Positions 10,206 through 20,311 of a stretch of 40,000 nt of DNA are shown here, one piece after another. The translations under genes and the position numbers were made by a program. The stretch's first letter is position 1. Each line of letters opens with the position of its first letter. The stretch covers positions 310,742-350,741 of the forward strand of contig KV908403.1 of NCBI GenBank assembly GCA_002005505.1, written 5' to 3'. A model generated the notes under the pieces. It made no database searches and was not told the origin of the DNA. It saw only the letters and a list, made by a program, of their open reading frames with translations. The DNA comes from Botryococcus braunii (Eukaryota; Chlorophyta; Trebouxiophyceae).

Positions 10206-13127
10206 TTAAGTGTATCTTCTCAAACCTAGTGAATCACGATGACCAACAAACACGGGCTTGGCAAGTGGCTTGGTCATAATGTCAGCCACATTGCGTGCAG
10301 ATTCCACATAGAGGATATCTACCTGCCCAAGTGCCATAGCTTCCCTAGCGTAGTGGAAGCTTACTGCAACGTGCTTTGTGAATTTGGAATACAGGGGGTT
10401 CCGTAAATTCGAAATGCATCCTTGGTTGTCACAGAAAATTTTGACCCTCCAAGGTGCAGCCCCTATCTCTTCCAAGAAGCCCCTTAGCCAGTTGGCTTCC
10501 TTCACAATATGGCCAGCTGCCATAAACTCAGCTTGCACAGTTGAGGTAGCAACTGAGCTCTGCTTCTTGCTTCCCCAAACCACGGCACTACCATAGACTG
10601 ATAGAACATAGCCAGTGGTGGAATACCTGTGGTCCAGGTCCCCAGCATAGTCGGCATCAACATAGCCTTCTAGCTCAGGGCCCTTTCCACCCAGAGTAAG
10701 AGCTAACTCTCTGGTATCTCTCAAGTACTTCAGCACTCGAATGGCCTCATTCCAGTGTGAGGTAGTGGGTGTCATTCTATACCTTGACAACACTCCAACA
10801 GCCTGAGAAATGTCAGGCCGGGTCGTATTGGCTATGTACAGTAACGATCCAATTAACTCGCAGTATCGATGACCAGGTGGCAGAGGGGTACCAGCCCCAT
10901 GTGACATACCATCTGAGGACTCGGGTCTGCTGCTAGCCACGAAGTCCTTGGACATGGGGGTATCAACCCCACGTCCATCATCAGCAACGCCAAACTTCTC
11001 CACAAGAGCATCAATCTTGGGAGTGCAACTCATGGAAATAGTGCCCTGAACTCTATTGCGTAGGACCTGACACCCCAGGAAATCATTCACCTCTCCCAAA
11101 TCATGGATGGTGAAGTCCTTCTTCAATAACTCTTTCCCCCACTCAATCTCTGCAACCACTCTGGCAACTATGAGAAGATCATCGACATAAACAAGAATAA
11201 ACGACAGATTACCATCAGGGGCCCTCCTGATGTATACCCCAGCGTCGCTCTTGCACACACTATACCCCATCACGCTCAACTTGTCGCTCAAGGTCTTGTG
11301 CCAAGCCCGTGGGGCTTGCTTAAGACCGTAGAGTGCCTTCCTGAGCTTGCACACAACTCTCGTGTTGCCATTCTCAAATCCTGGTGGTTGGGTCACATAG
11401 ACCTCTTCCTCCAACTCCCCATTGAGAAAAGCTGTCTTGATATCCACTTGGTGGATCTCAAGATTTTGTGTGGCAGCCACTGCCAGCACAGCTCTCCTAG
11501 CACCATAGCTGCTGGTAGGTGCAAAAACCTCACCAACATCTATACCAGGAATCTGTCTGCAACCCTGGGCAACCAATCTTGCTTTAAACCGAGTGACATT
11601 CCCATGTGCATCGTTTTTTGTAGAAAAAATCCAATGAACAGGGATAACTTTCTGCCCATGGGGTCTTTCCACATACTGCATAACCTCATGGGTGTCTAAA
11701 GACTCCATCTCCTCTTGCATTGCCTGCTGCCAAAACTCCCACTGAGGTGAGCGCTGGGCTTCCCTCAAGTTTGAGGGCACGTGAACTTTTCCCAACGTGA
11801 CAGAAGGTACACTCTGTACCTTATGCTGTGGTGCAGCAGGGCTGTCAGCCTTACTGATGCTGTTCCCTTCTCTCTCTCTCTCTCTCCCTGGTTGCCAGAA
11901 TAAGGTACATTATGTACCTTATGCTGGGACTGGGCAGTACTGCCGGGATTATCTGATTCCTTCTCAAGTCTCTCTCTCTCTCCTTGACTACTGGACTCAT
12001 GTGCAGCACCCTTACATTCTCGCACCTTCCGCAATGCAGAGGGGAGCAGCAGCTCTCTCTCTCTCCTGGACTCACACTTGGGCACACTACCCAGACTTGC
12101 CTGAGCTGCGCCTACAATGTCAGCCTGCACACCATAAGCATGACTAGCCAGTGACTGGGATTGGGCACCAGCTTCCCCTACTGCTGGCATGTCTAACCCA
12201 CTGCTCTCATCTCTTACATCTGCACCGAACATAGCCTCGACTGTCTCAACCTGCCCCTGCATATCAGGGAGACCAACCATGTTTGGCTCACTCACAATTG
12301 CCTGACCTGGGTCAGGGGCATGCAATGGGATGTCAGAATGCTCTCTCCTAGCCACGCGCTGTACATAACGCTGCTCCCTTGTAAGGGTGGTCCCTGGAGG
12401 AAGGGGAATTTGTGACTTCCCCTGCATTCGCAACCCCTCTTGTACCTTCTGCATTTTTTCTACCTGGGATTGAGTTTCTACACCCCCCCTGGCCAGATTC
12501 TGCATATGCTCAAGCACCGACCACGAGTGCTGAGATGGTTCTGGGGTCCCAACAGTAGAATCCAGGCTGGTGGGGTTTCCTTGGTCATGTGCTGCTGTGG
12601 TCCCGTCTCCAGACTGATCCCCAGCACAAAGTCCAGAGGTCCCAGGAGCCCCAGTGGAAAGCGTCTCCACTCCATGGTCATCCTCCTCATCCCAGAACGT
12701 GGGTGGAGCAGCAGAGGGAATTGCTTGAGGCGTTGCCAGATTCTCACTGCCAAGGGGGGGTGATATCCTAGAATCATAGACAGACCCAGGCTGGACCTTT
12801 GATAGACCCACTCTCTCAGCCCCCCTCAAGTGCTCGATAAAGCTGACGTCCCTACTCTCCTTCCACACTCCATTCCCCACGTACACACGATACGCTTTAG
12901 ACTGGGGACAATAACCAGTAAACATCCCAGGGATGGTCTTGGGCCCAAAAACAGACCTTTGGCCACTGGGAATGTGCACATGGGCTACACAGCCAAACGT
13001 GCGCAGCACAGACACATCAGGTTTGACACCAAAGAATAATTCCATGGGGGTCAGGGACCTGCCTGAAGTAGGACCCACATTGTAGAGGAGGGTAGCTGTC
13101 TCAAGCGCCTCCTTCCAAAGGGAGGGG
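10206..13127 (-). pseudogene. E3 polyprotein: late integrase, linker, RT and RNase H, frameshifted
   Basis: From 13127 downwards the frame carries the end of integrase (GPTSGRSLTPMELFFG) and the linker. It goes wrong at a GA/CT tract at about 11867-11885. There E3 has 15 bases of alternating TC where E2 has 13 (24736-24755), so one extra dinucleotide shifts the frame into a stop at 11765-11767. RT and RNase H continue in another frame from about 11795 to 10206 (VFAPTSSYGARRAVLAVAA, YVDD, GYVDADYAGD) and are otherwise intact. E4 separates this segment from Gag, protease and early integrase. A sequencing or assembly slip in the tract is the main alternative to a real mutation. Confidence 0.88.
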
Positions 13128-13605
13128 TGTTATGGAATGTAGGGATTTCCCGGCATTTCTGGACATTTCCCTTACCCCCTAGCCTAGGCGCACATGTGGC
13201 GCACATGTCGTACGAGCAACGCGAGTACGCACGTGCCTAGCGTCTAGCCTTGGCTTCCTAGCCGTCGAATTCCATTGGATAGTTATGGACGTTACTCTCA
13301 TAGTAGGATTCTAGGATATTTTCTAGATACTATTGTAGAGGTTTGGTGGACTAGTGCGCTACCATTGGAGGAACGTGAACACACGATCACGAACCACGGG
13401 AAGGAACGGATAGAGACGTAAGCCACGGGAAGACACGCACTCAGGTAATTTGGAAGCTTAGTAGACCACAAGTAGGGAGTGGAAGCTCCGTGAGGTGGGG
13501 GTTACTTGTAATTGGAAAGAGCGTCCAACTTGTCGGCCATCCGGCCTTGTCTCTCTCTCTCTCTCACAACTTGGAAATTCTCCTTAACTTGTGCATTCTA
13601 CGACA
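13128..13605 (+). repeat. E4 5' LTR
   Basis: 478 bp, starts TGTTATGG and ends TACGACA. A short CT microsatellite lies near its 3' end (13551-13565). Confidence 0.95.
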
Positions 13606-13620
13606 TCTGGTATCGGCGAG
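13606..13620 (+). other. E4 primer-binding site (candidate)
   Basis: TCTGGTATCGGCGAG follows the LTR. After two bases, TGGTATC matches the complement of a tRNA-Met 3' end (TGGTATCAGAGC is the usual plant site), but the match then fades. The primer is therefore of the ordinary 3'-end type, unlike that of the copia elements, though the tRNA is uncertain. Confidence 0.45.
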
Positions 13621-13723
13621 ATGCCGAATTGTTCTCTGCAAGTCTTTCGCGTGGTGGAAGGAGGAAAGTCGTAGGAGGGAGATCGTTCGATGGAAGGTCC
13701 TAACTCTCATATGTGGGCCGTAG

Positions 13724-14962
13724 ATGTCACCGCCCTCTTCTGGGAAGTTTAAAAACCTTTCTTCGGAAGAAAGAGAATTTTTGGAAGCGTTGGAAAGCTC
13801 AGGGGAGCTGGTAGAGGACTTGATGGAGGGGGCATCTCGCGATCCGTCGCCCGCTCCGTCCACACCAAAGACAAAGAAGATCAAGTTGACCAATAAAATA
13901 AAGGAGCAGTTATTTTTGGAATTTAAGGAAAAGCTTCTTGCCGAAAGGCAAGTTGGAGGGGATGGGGTGGAGGAGACTCCTCGCCCTAGTGGACAAGTAA
14001 GAGCAACTCCTCCTTCTTTGTTTTCGGGAAAGAGGGGATCTTTTTGCTATTTTGCAAGGAAGTTGGAAGGCTATGCAAAACTAACCAATGTGCCTGCAGG
14101 AAAGTGGGTGGCCTTGGGAGTGCAATTGATGGAAGAAAGACCCACAAAAGTTTGGGACACACATGTAAGGAAACTAGAAAAGGAAGGGATACATGAGCAT
14201 ACATTGGAATGGAAGGATTTTAAAACTTTTATGGTTAAAAGATATGATTCCACAGACACAGTGGCCATTGCCAGGGCAAAATTAGACAAAGTCTTTCAAG
14301 GAAATGAGACTGTCGAGAGATATATTGAAAGATTTATGTCTCTCTTAGCAGATGTAGAGGTTGACTATCAAATAGCCATGCAAGACCAGTTACATCTTTT
14401 TACCAAGGGTCTTAATACTCCTCTCAAACTTGCATGCACTGTGAACCCTGCAACAGGCAGTCCTTTCACTGATCTGGAAGACATTTGCACTTATGTTGTT
14501 AAATATGAGGCAAGTCTCAAAAGCACATATGTGGATGCACAGGGACCTAAGAGGAAGAGGGTCTACACCCAGACACCTCAAGTGGCAGCAGGAGTGGTGG
14601 AACAACAGCCCCCTGCACCACCTTCCTTGGGTTTGGTGGGAGCACCCCCTTTTGGGTCCGGGAGAAAAATTGATTCTAGAACCTCTATTCCAAAGGATAG
14701 GGAATGCTATTTTTGTCATAAACTAGGCCACGAGTCATGGCAGTGTGTTGCTAAAAAGCAATATCTAGCTGCCAAAGCTCAAGCTAGTGGGCACACCCCA
14801 TCAAATTTTCAGCCTGGATTCTATCCGAGGCAAGGAAACAATCAACCAGTGGCAGCACCACTGCAAGGTGTTTCACCTCCCTCACACATTGGGCCTAAGG
14901 GATTTAACAAGGGAAAACATTGGAAAGGGAAAGGGAAGGGCAAGGGCCCTAAACAAGATTAG
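13724..14962 (+). CDS. E4 Gag
   Basis: 412 residues starting MSPPSSGKFKNLSSEEREF. The central part is the retrotransposon Gag capsid domain (about 105-250; FCYFARKLEGYAK, then FMVKRYDSTDTVAIARAKLDKV and ETVERYIERFMSLLADVEV). A CCHC zinc knuckle, CYFCHKLGHESWQC, sits at about 328-341. The C-terminus is Gly/Lys-rich (GKGKGKG), suited to RNA binding. A TAG ends the frame at 14960-14962. The start is the first ATG after the primer-binding site that opens the long frame. Confidence 0.92.
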   Translation: MSPPSSGKFKNLSSEEREFLEALESSGELVEDLMEGASRDPSPAPSTPKTKKIKLTNKIKEQLFLEFKEKLLAERQVGGDGVEETPRPSGQVRATPPSLFSGKRGSFCYFARKLEGYAKLTNVPAGKWVALGVQLMEERPTKVWDTHVRKLEKEGIHEHTLEWKDFKTFMVKRYDSTDTVAIARAKLDKVFQGNETVERYIERFMSLLADVEVDYQIAMQDQLHLFTKGLNTPLKLACTVNPATGSPFTDLEDICTYVVKYEASLKSTYVDAQGPKRKRVYTQTPQVAAGVVEQQPPAPPSLGLVGAPPFGSGRKIDSRTSIPKDRECYFCHKLGHESWQCVAKKQYLAAKAQASGHTPSNFQPGFYPRQGNNQPVAAPLQGVSPPSHIGPKGFNKGKHWKGKGKGKGPKQD

Positions 14963-14998
14963 TCATGAATGAAATTTGTTTTTCATATTTAACTTTTC

Positions 14999-17900
14999 TT
15001 GTTCAGAAGTCGTTGGGAAGCTTATGCAGCACCCAAAGCATCTTGTCAGTTGGGTTCAACGTCAAGTGCTGCACCTCTTAACCTCACATTTCCTGTCATG
15101 GCAAGGGGACAACAATGTAAAGCTTTAATGGACACCGGGGCCACACACTCTTTTGTCCGGGAAAAAGTTTTGCAAGGTTTGAGGTATAACAAGAGGACTT
15201 CACCCGTCACACTTGCTGATGGGACAGTAACACACACAAATGGGAAAGTGGATTTGAGTGTCCGGTTTGCTCCATCTATCATTACGAGACACTCCTTTCT
15301 TGTGTGTGACTCAATAATGGAAGGAATTGACATAATTTTGGGACAGGATTGGCTAGCACCACGACATGCTAATGTTAATGTGAGAGCTGGCAAGGCTCAT
15401 ATTAGACACAATAACAAATGGGTCTTGTTAAACAAACATGGAAAAGGCTTGGGAAAGAAGTTGGGATGGGGAATCAAATTAGGAAACACCAGGAAAGGGA
15501 AACGGGATCATTGGAAAACCTGCTTGTTCAATGTCATGGCCAAGGATGAACATGTTGGTTGGGATGAACAGGAAGAGATGCCACCTTTGGTGGATATGGA
15601 CGACCCCTCGACGGAGTCATCCGGGACTTCCTTACACAACTCTGCGCCGGGGGATACCTCGGGCACGGCCCCGGATATGGAGAGTTGCCTAGAAGTGGAG
15701 AAGGAAGTGGAAGAGGAAGAGGAAAGGGAAGAGGAAAAGGAAGAGGAAGAGGGAGAATCCGAGGTCACCACGGGTAAGCCTTCGGACCCTCTAGAGGAAA
15801 TTTGTGCTAAAAAGCCTGAGCGGCTAGCACACTTGCTCCGGGAGTACAAGGACATTTTTCCAAATGGGCTACCAGGACTACCCCCACACCGACAAGTCTA
15901 TCACACTATTAATGTGCAGGAAGGAATAACTCCTCCAAACCGTCCTGCTTACCGCTTGTCCGTGGAAGAAACTGAGGAATGTGAGCGAACTGTGGATGAA
16001 CTACTTTCTAAGGGACACATACGCCCCTCATGTTCACCATATGCTTCACCGGTCTTGTTTGTGAGGAAGAAGGAGGGCACATACCGAATGGTTATAGACT
16101 ACAGGGCATTAAATAAAATCACCATTCATGATAGGTACCCTCTCCCTCGCATAGACGACTTGCTTGATAAACTTAAAGGTGCTAAGATTTTCTCAAGTCT
16201 GGACCTCCTCAGTGGTTATCATCAAGTAAGGCTAAAGGAGGAAGACATTCCTAAAACAGCGTTTCGTACACCCTTTGGGCTGTATGAGTTCTTAGTGCTT
16301 CCTTTTGGACTCACCAACGCCCCCGCTACCTTTCAACGCCTAATGAATGAAATCTTTCATGATTTCATAAGGGAAGGGTTTGTGGTAGTGTACCTTGACG
16401 ATGTTCTAATTTTCAGTCGGGATGAAGAGGAGCATTATGCTCATCTTCGGAAGGTGTTCCAACGCCTTCGGGAAAAGGAATTGTTTGCAAAACTTGCCAA
16501 ATGTGAATTCTTATGCTCAGAACTCAAATACCTCGGGCATATCATTGGCAAGGATGGACTGAAAGTGGACCCCCAAAAGGTGGAGGTAGTCAAGGATTGG
16601 CCCACACCCCAAAACGTCACCGACGTGCGTAGATTTTTGGGGCTTGCAAATTATTTTCGAAAATTTATTCAGGGGTTCAGCTCACTTGCTGCACCTTTGA
16701 CTAAACTGTCCAGTAGCAAAAGTTCTTGGACTTGGGGAAAGGAGCAAGATGAGGCCCTTGCGGCTCTCAAGGATGCATTAATACAGGCACCCATACTATC
16801 ACTGCCAGACCTTCGTAAACCCTTCCAGGTAATTTGTGATGCGAGTGATTTTGGGGTTGGCGCTGTACTATTGCAGGAAGGTCGAGTCATTGCTTATTAC
16901 AGTAAGAAGCTCAATAGTGCAGAAAGGAACTATTCTGCAACTGAGAGGGAGTTACTTGCTGTAGTGTATGCCTTGACGGAATGGAGATGTTATGTCCTAG
17001 GGAAACAAGTCACTGTCACCACAGACCATAAGTGTAACACTTTTCTTCAGCAACAGGTTGGTTTAAGCCCTCGGAGGGCACGGTGGGCTGAGAAGTTGCA
17101 GGAGTTCAACATTCTTTGGGTTTGGGAGCCTGGAAAGACTAACGTTGCGGATGCGTTGTCCAGGAACCCAGTCCTCCAGGGACAGCTCCAGGGACAACAG
17201 CAGCGCAACGTCTCCACGGAGCCCAACCCCGGGAAGGGGACCAATGCAACCTCGATGGATGGGGACGGGAGGGCCCGCTCGGGCTCCATCACCCTCGGGT
17301 CTGACGGGTGTGACACCTTCTTGGAATTGTTGAAGGGTGCTTACGCACATGATTCGTGGTTGGGAACAAGGGCAAATAGGAGAAAAGTTCACTTTACGGA
17401 CGGGGTTTGGGAATTTGGAAGGGAGGGAAGAAAATATGTGCCTGCATTTTATGAAGTCCGGGATAAGGAAGGTCCAGTTGCTAGGAATCTGCGGCAGGAC
17501 ATATTGAAAGCTTTGCATGAACCTCCTTCTGTTGGTCATCCAGGCTTTGCGAAGATGTATGATCTAGTGAAGCGGGACTGGTGGTGGCCGGGAATGGCGG
17601 AGGATGTGCGGGAGTATGTGAAGTATTGTGATTCATGCCAGCGGGTGAAGGCCTCAAACCAGTTACCCGCAGGACTCTTACACCCTTTACAAATCCCCAC
17701 AAGGAAATGGCAAAGCATCTCAATAGATTTCATCACGGGACTGCCTAAAAGCAAACACGGGCATAACGCAATATGGGTAGTGGTTGACAGGTTGAGCAAA
17801 TGTGCCCACTTTGCCCCTACCACTACCAATGCAGATGCTTATGAAGTTGCTGTTCTGATGAGGGATAAAGTATGGAAGTATCACGGTTTCCCTGAAGAAA

Positions 17901-18874
17901 TTGTTTCGGACCGAGATCCTCGGTTTGTGAATAATTTCATGAACACACTTCTAAGTCTGACGGGGTGCGAGCCGGCTCGAACTACGGCATATCATCCTCA
18001 GTCAGATGGTCAAACGGAACGGGTGAATAGGATCTTGGAAGATTTTTTGAAACACTATGTCAAGGATAACCCAAGGGAGTGGGAGGATTACCTTTCAGTG
18101 GCGGAATTTGCCTACAACAACTCTTGGCAAACTTCCCTAAACTCCACACCCTTCAGGTTAACATATGGGCAAGATCCAAATATACCGTTTGCGGTGGGAC
18201 ACATGGAGGGCACTAAGGTGGATAGGGCTGATCTCTTCATGAGAAAAATGCAAGACAAAATCACCCTTGCAAGGAAGTGTTTGCGTGCAGCTCAAGACCG
18301 TCAGACGGCCTATGCCAACCGGCATAGGAGGGAGGCCATCTACCAGGAAGGGGACTATGTCCTCCTTTCAACCCGTGCGGCCCCCACGCTAACTTCAAAC
18401 AGATTCAGCAAGCTGCAACCCAGGCACGTGGGACCCTTCAGGGTCATGGCGGTCACGCCCGACAACGTTAACTTCGTCACACTGGATCTTCCGGACCGGC
18501 TGGACATCCACCCCCGCATAAATGTCTGCTATTTGAAGCCATACTGGACACGTGAGGAGGCGCAGTCGCGTGGATACTGCCCCCCAAAAGTCATCACCAA
18601 AGCGGATGGCACCACTCACCTGGAGTGGGTAGTGGATGCACTAGTCGATCACCGGCTGTTGCACGACAAGGATGGGTTCTCCTACCATTTTGAGGATGGC
18701 ACACCCTTTCTCGAGTACCTTGTAAAGTGGGCAGGCCATGGGGCCACAGAGGACTCATGGGAATCTCAGGAGGCATTCGAGACCCATCCCGGGCTGGTTA
18801 ATACCTATCATAGACTCCAGGGGCTCGCCCCGCCCATTTGGGACCAGGTGGCGCTGCGCGACACCTTCCCTTGA
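14999..18874 (+). CDS. E4 Pol: protease, RT, RNase H, integrase, chromodomain
   Basis: About 1,290 codons are open from about 14999, in the same frame as gag. The first ATG is at 15098, just before protease (LMDTGATHSFV). Numbering from 14999: protease lies at about 34-140, then a Glu-rich linker at about 230-255. RT has the YLDD box in VVYLDDVLIFS and FLGLANYFRKFIQGF at its end. RNase H has CDASDFGVGAVL and TTDHK. Integrase has the HHCC zinc domain (GHPGFAKMYDLV ... CDSCQRVK) and catalytic segments SIDFITGLPKS, VSDRDPRFVN and HPQSDGQTERVNR. A chromodomain close to the C-terminus (FLEYLVKWAGHGATEDSWE) probably directs integration to particular chromatin. It appears intact. How Pol is expressed past the gag stop is open: three in-frame stops lie between the two frames. 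Confidence 0.92.
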   Translation: MFRSRWEAYAAPKASCQLGSTSSAAPLNLTFPVMARGQQCKALMDTGATHSFVREKVLQGLRYNKRTSPVTLADGTVTHTNGKVDLSVRFAPSIITRHSFLVCDSIMEGIDIILGQDWLAPRHANVNVRAGKAHIRHNNKWVLLNKHGKGLGKKLGWGIKLGNTRKGKRDHWKTCLFNVMAKDEHVGWDEQEEMPPLVDMDDPSTESSGTSLHNSAPGDTSGTAPDMESCLEVEKEVEEEEEREEEKEEEEGESEVTTGKPSDPLEEICAKKPERLAHLLREYKDIFPNGLPGLPPHRQVYHTINVQEGITPPNRPAYRLSVEETEECERTVDELLSKGHIRPSCSPYASPVLFVRKKEGTYRMVIDYRALNKITIHDRYPLPRIDDLLDKLKGAKIFSSLDLLSGYHQVRLKEEDIPKTAFRTPFGLYEFLVLPFGLTNAPATFQRLMNEIFHDFIREGFVVVYLDDVLIFSRDEEEHYAHLRKVFQRLREKELFAKLAKCEFLCSELKYLGHIIGKDGLKVDPQKVEVVKDWPTPQNVTDVRRFLGLANYFRKFIQGFSSLAAPLTKLSSSKSSWTWGKEQDEALAALKDALIQAPILSLPDLRKPFQVICDASDFGVGAVLLQEGRVIAYYSKKLNSAERNYSATERELLAVVYALTEWRCYVLGKQVTVTTDHKCNTFLQQQVGLSPRRARWAEKLQEFNILWVWEPGKTNVADALSRNPVLQGQLQGQQQRNVSTEPNPGKGTNATSMDGDGRARSGSITLGSDGCDTFLELLKGAYAHDSWLGTRANRRKVHFTDGVWEFGREGRKYVPAFYEVRDKEGPVARNLRQDILKALHEPPSVGHPGFAKMYDLVKRDWWWPGMAEDVREYVKYCDSCQRVKASNQLPAGLLHPLQIPTRKWQSISIDFITGLPKSKHGHNAIWVVVDRLSKCAHFAPTTTNADAYEVAVLMRDKVWKYHGFPEEIVSDRDPRFVNNFMNTLLSLTGCEPARTTAYHPQSDGQTERVNRILEDFLKHYVKDNPREWEDYLSVAEFAYNNSWQTSLNSTPFRLTYGQDPNIPFAVGHMEGTKVDRADLFMRKMQDKITLARKCLRAAQDRQTAYANRHRREAIYQEGDYVLLSTRAAPTLTSNRFSKLQPRHVGPFRVMAVTPDNVNFVTLDLPDRLDIHPRINVCYLKPYWTREEAQSRGYCPPKVITKADGTTHLEWVVDALVDHRLLHDKDGFSYHFEDGTPFLEYLVKWAGHGATEDSWESQEAFETHPGLVNTYHRLQGLAPPIWDQVALRDTFP

Positions 18875-19828
18875 ACGGGCCCCTCCGGACGGTTGTCCCC
18901 CTCATTCCACTTGTGGAGTTCCCACCTGGTGTCTGGGAATACATGGGACGGGACCTATGGTAGGGACTGTATATCTTGTGTACTTTGGGACAAGGGACGG
19001 GGTAGGTTGCCTACCTCGGTATGTGTGGCATGAGGCCTCATACCGCTTCGATGCATTGAACTCGGGGTTCTGCATTCAGGGATAGGAATTGAAGTACACA
19101 TGGCGCGCAACCGCAGTCTGCTTAACTAGCACTTGGGACGTGGGCTTGAAGTACAGAAGTGACTTGGAACCCTTGGCTATGGGCTACTTGGAACCCTTGG
19201 CTATGGGCTACTTGGAACCCTTGGATATGGACTACTTGGCATCTTGGGATGGATTTCTTTCTATGTACTATATGTGTACCTTATGTGTACAGTATGTGTA
19301 CAGTATGGACAATGTATCATAAAGAAACTGTGTTGTATGGATAGCCACTTTAGGGAAGCATTGTGGACTGAGCTACACCTGTGTCATATTTATCTTGTTC
19401 GGATTGTTTATCGGTTGTGTCACAAGCATTGTATTGCTTTAATAAATAATAAATATGGATGTGTCAATAAAGGCGGACTTGGATAGTTCGAAAGGAATAA
19501 GGCGAACGTTCGTCGTAGTTCGCCGTAATTTATCGTAATTTATCGTAATTTATCGTACCGTGTCGTATCGTACAGTATTGTACTTAGGACTAAAATAAAG
19601 CACACCTAATAAATAAATTAAAAAAAAAAAAAAATGGACGCTTTAGTCAATTGCTTGGGATGATAGGGGAATAACTTGGAGGCGGGGACCCTAATGTAAC
19701 CCATTCGGCAAGGGTCTAACGGCGCTGGTGGATGGGCCGTTCGGTGACGACCATTCCCTTATAATTGTGGTCTACTGTATGTGTGTATGTGGCTGCATGA
19801 GGACATGCAGGAATTAAGGGGGGGATGA
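18875..19828 (+). other. E4 3' noncoding region with short tandem repeats and a poly(A) run
   Basis: There is no convincing gene between pol and the 3' LTR. It holds three tandem 24-bp units (19162-19233, unit begins ACTTGGAACCC), repeated TGTGTACAGTA words (about 19273-19307), three copies of CGTAATTTAT (about 19523-19553) and a 10-bp palindrome (19503-19512). Several AATAAA words (from about 19440 on) precede a run of 15 A's at 19620-19634. The last 13 bases (19816-19828, AAGGGGGGGATGA) are the polypurine tract. Confidence 0.6.
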
Positions 19829-20306
19829 TGTGATGGAATGTAGGGATTTCCCGGCATTTCTGGACATTTCCCTTACCCCCTAGCCTAGGCGCACATGTGG
19901 CGCACATGTCGTACGAGCAACGCGAGTACGCACGTGCCTAGCGTCTAGCCTTGGCTTCCTAGCCGTCGAATTCCATTGGATAGTTATGGACGTTACTCTC
20001 ATAGTAGGATTCTAGGATATTTTCTAGATACTATTGTAGAGGTTTGGTGGACTAGTGCGCTACCATTGGAGGAACGTGAACACACGATCACGAACCACGG
20101 GAAGGAACGGATAGAGACGTAAGCCACGGGAAGACACGCACTCAGGTAATTTGGAAGCTTAGTAGACCACAAGTAGGGAGTGGAAGCTCCGTGAGGTGGG
20201 GGTTACTTGTAATTGGAAAGAGCGTCCAACTTGTCGGCCATCCGGCCTTGTCTCTCTCTCTCTCTCACAACTTGGAAATTCTCCTTAACTTGTGCATTCT
20301 ACGACA
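19829..20306 (+). repeat. E4 3' LTR
   Basis: 478 bp, identical to the 5' LTR by eye except G19832. It ends TACGACA and is followed by AGGGG, re-entering E3 integrase. Confidence 0.95.
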
Positions 20307-20311
20307 AGGGG

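Larger units (their letters stand above)
13128..20306 (+). mobile_element. E4: Ty3/gypsy chromovirus, innermost element
   Basis: 7,179 bp with 478-bp LTRs (13128-13605 and 19829-20306, TGT...ACA ends) and target duplication AGGGG (13123-13127 and 20307-20311). The uninterrupted target can be read in E2 at 25990-26005. Gene order is gag, then PR-RT-RNase H-INT, with a C-terminal chromodomain, so it is a chromovirus. The LTRs differ at one base I saw (T13131 against G19832). About 950 bp of noncoding sequence lie between pol and the 3' LTR. Confidence 0.95.

Noticed and set aside
11797..12763. Plus-strand frames inside the E2/E3 polyprotein region (also at 24169-24570 and 25309-25632)
   Set aside because: They are antisense shadows of the minus-strand linker and RT coding sequence. 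They recur only because E2 and E3 are copies of each other.
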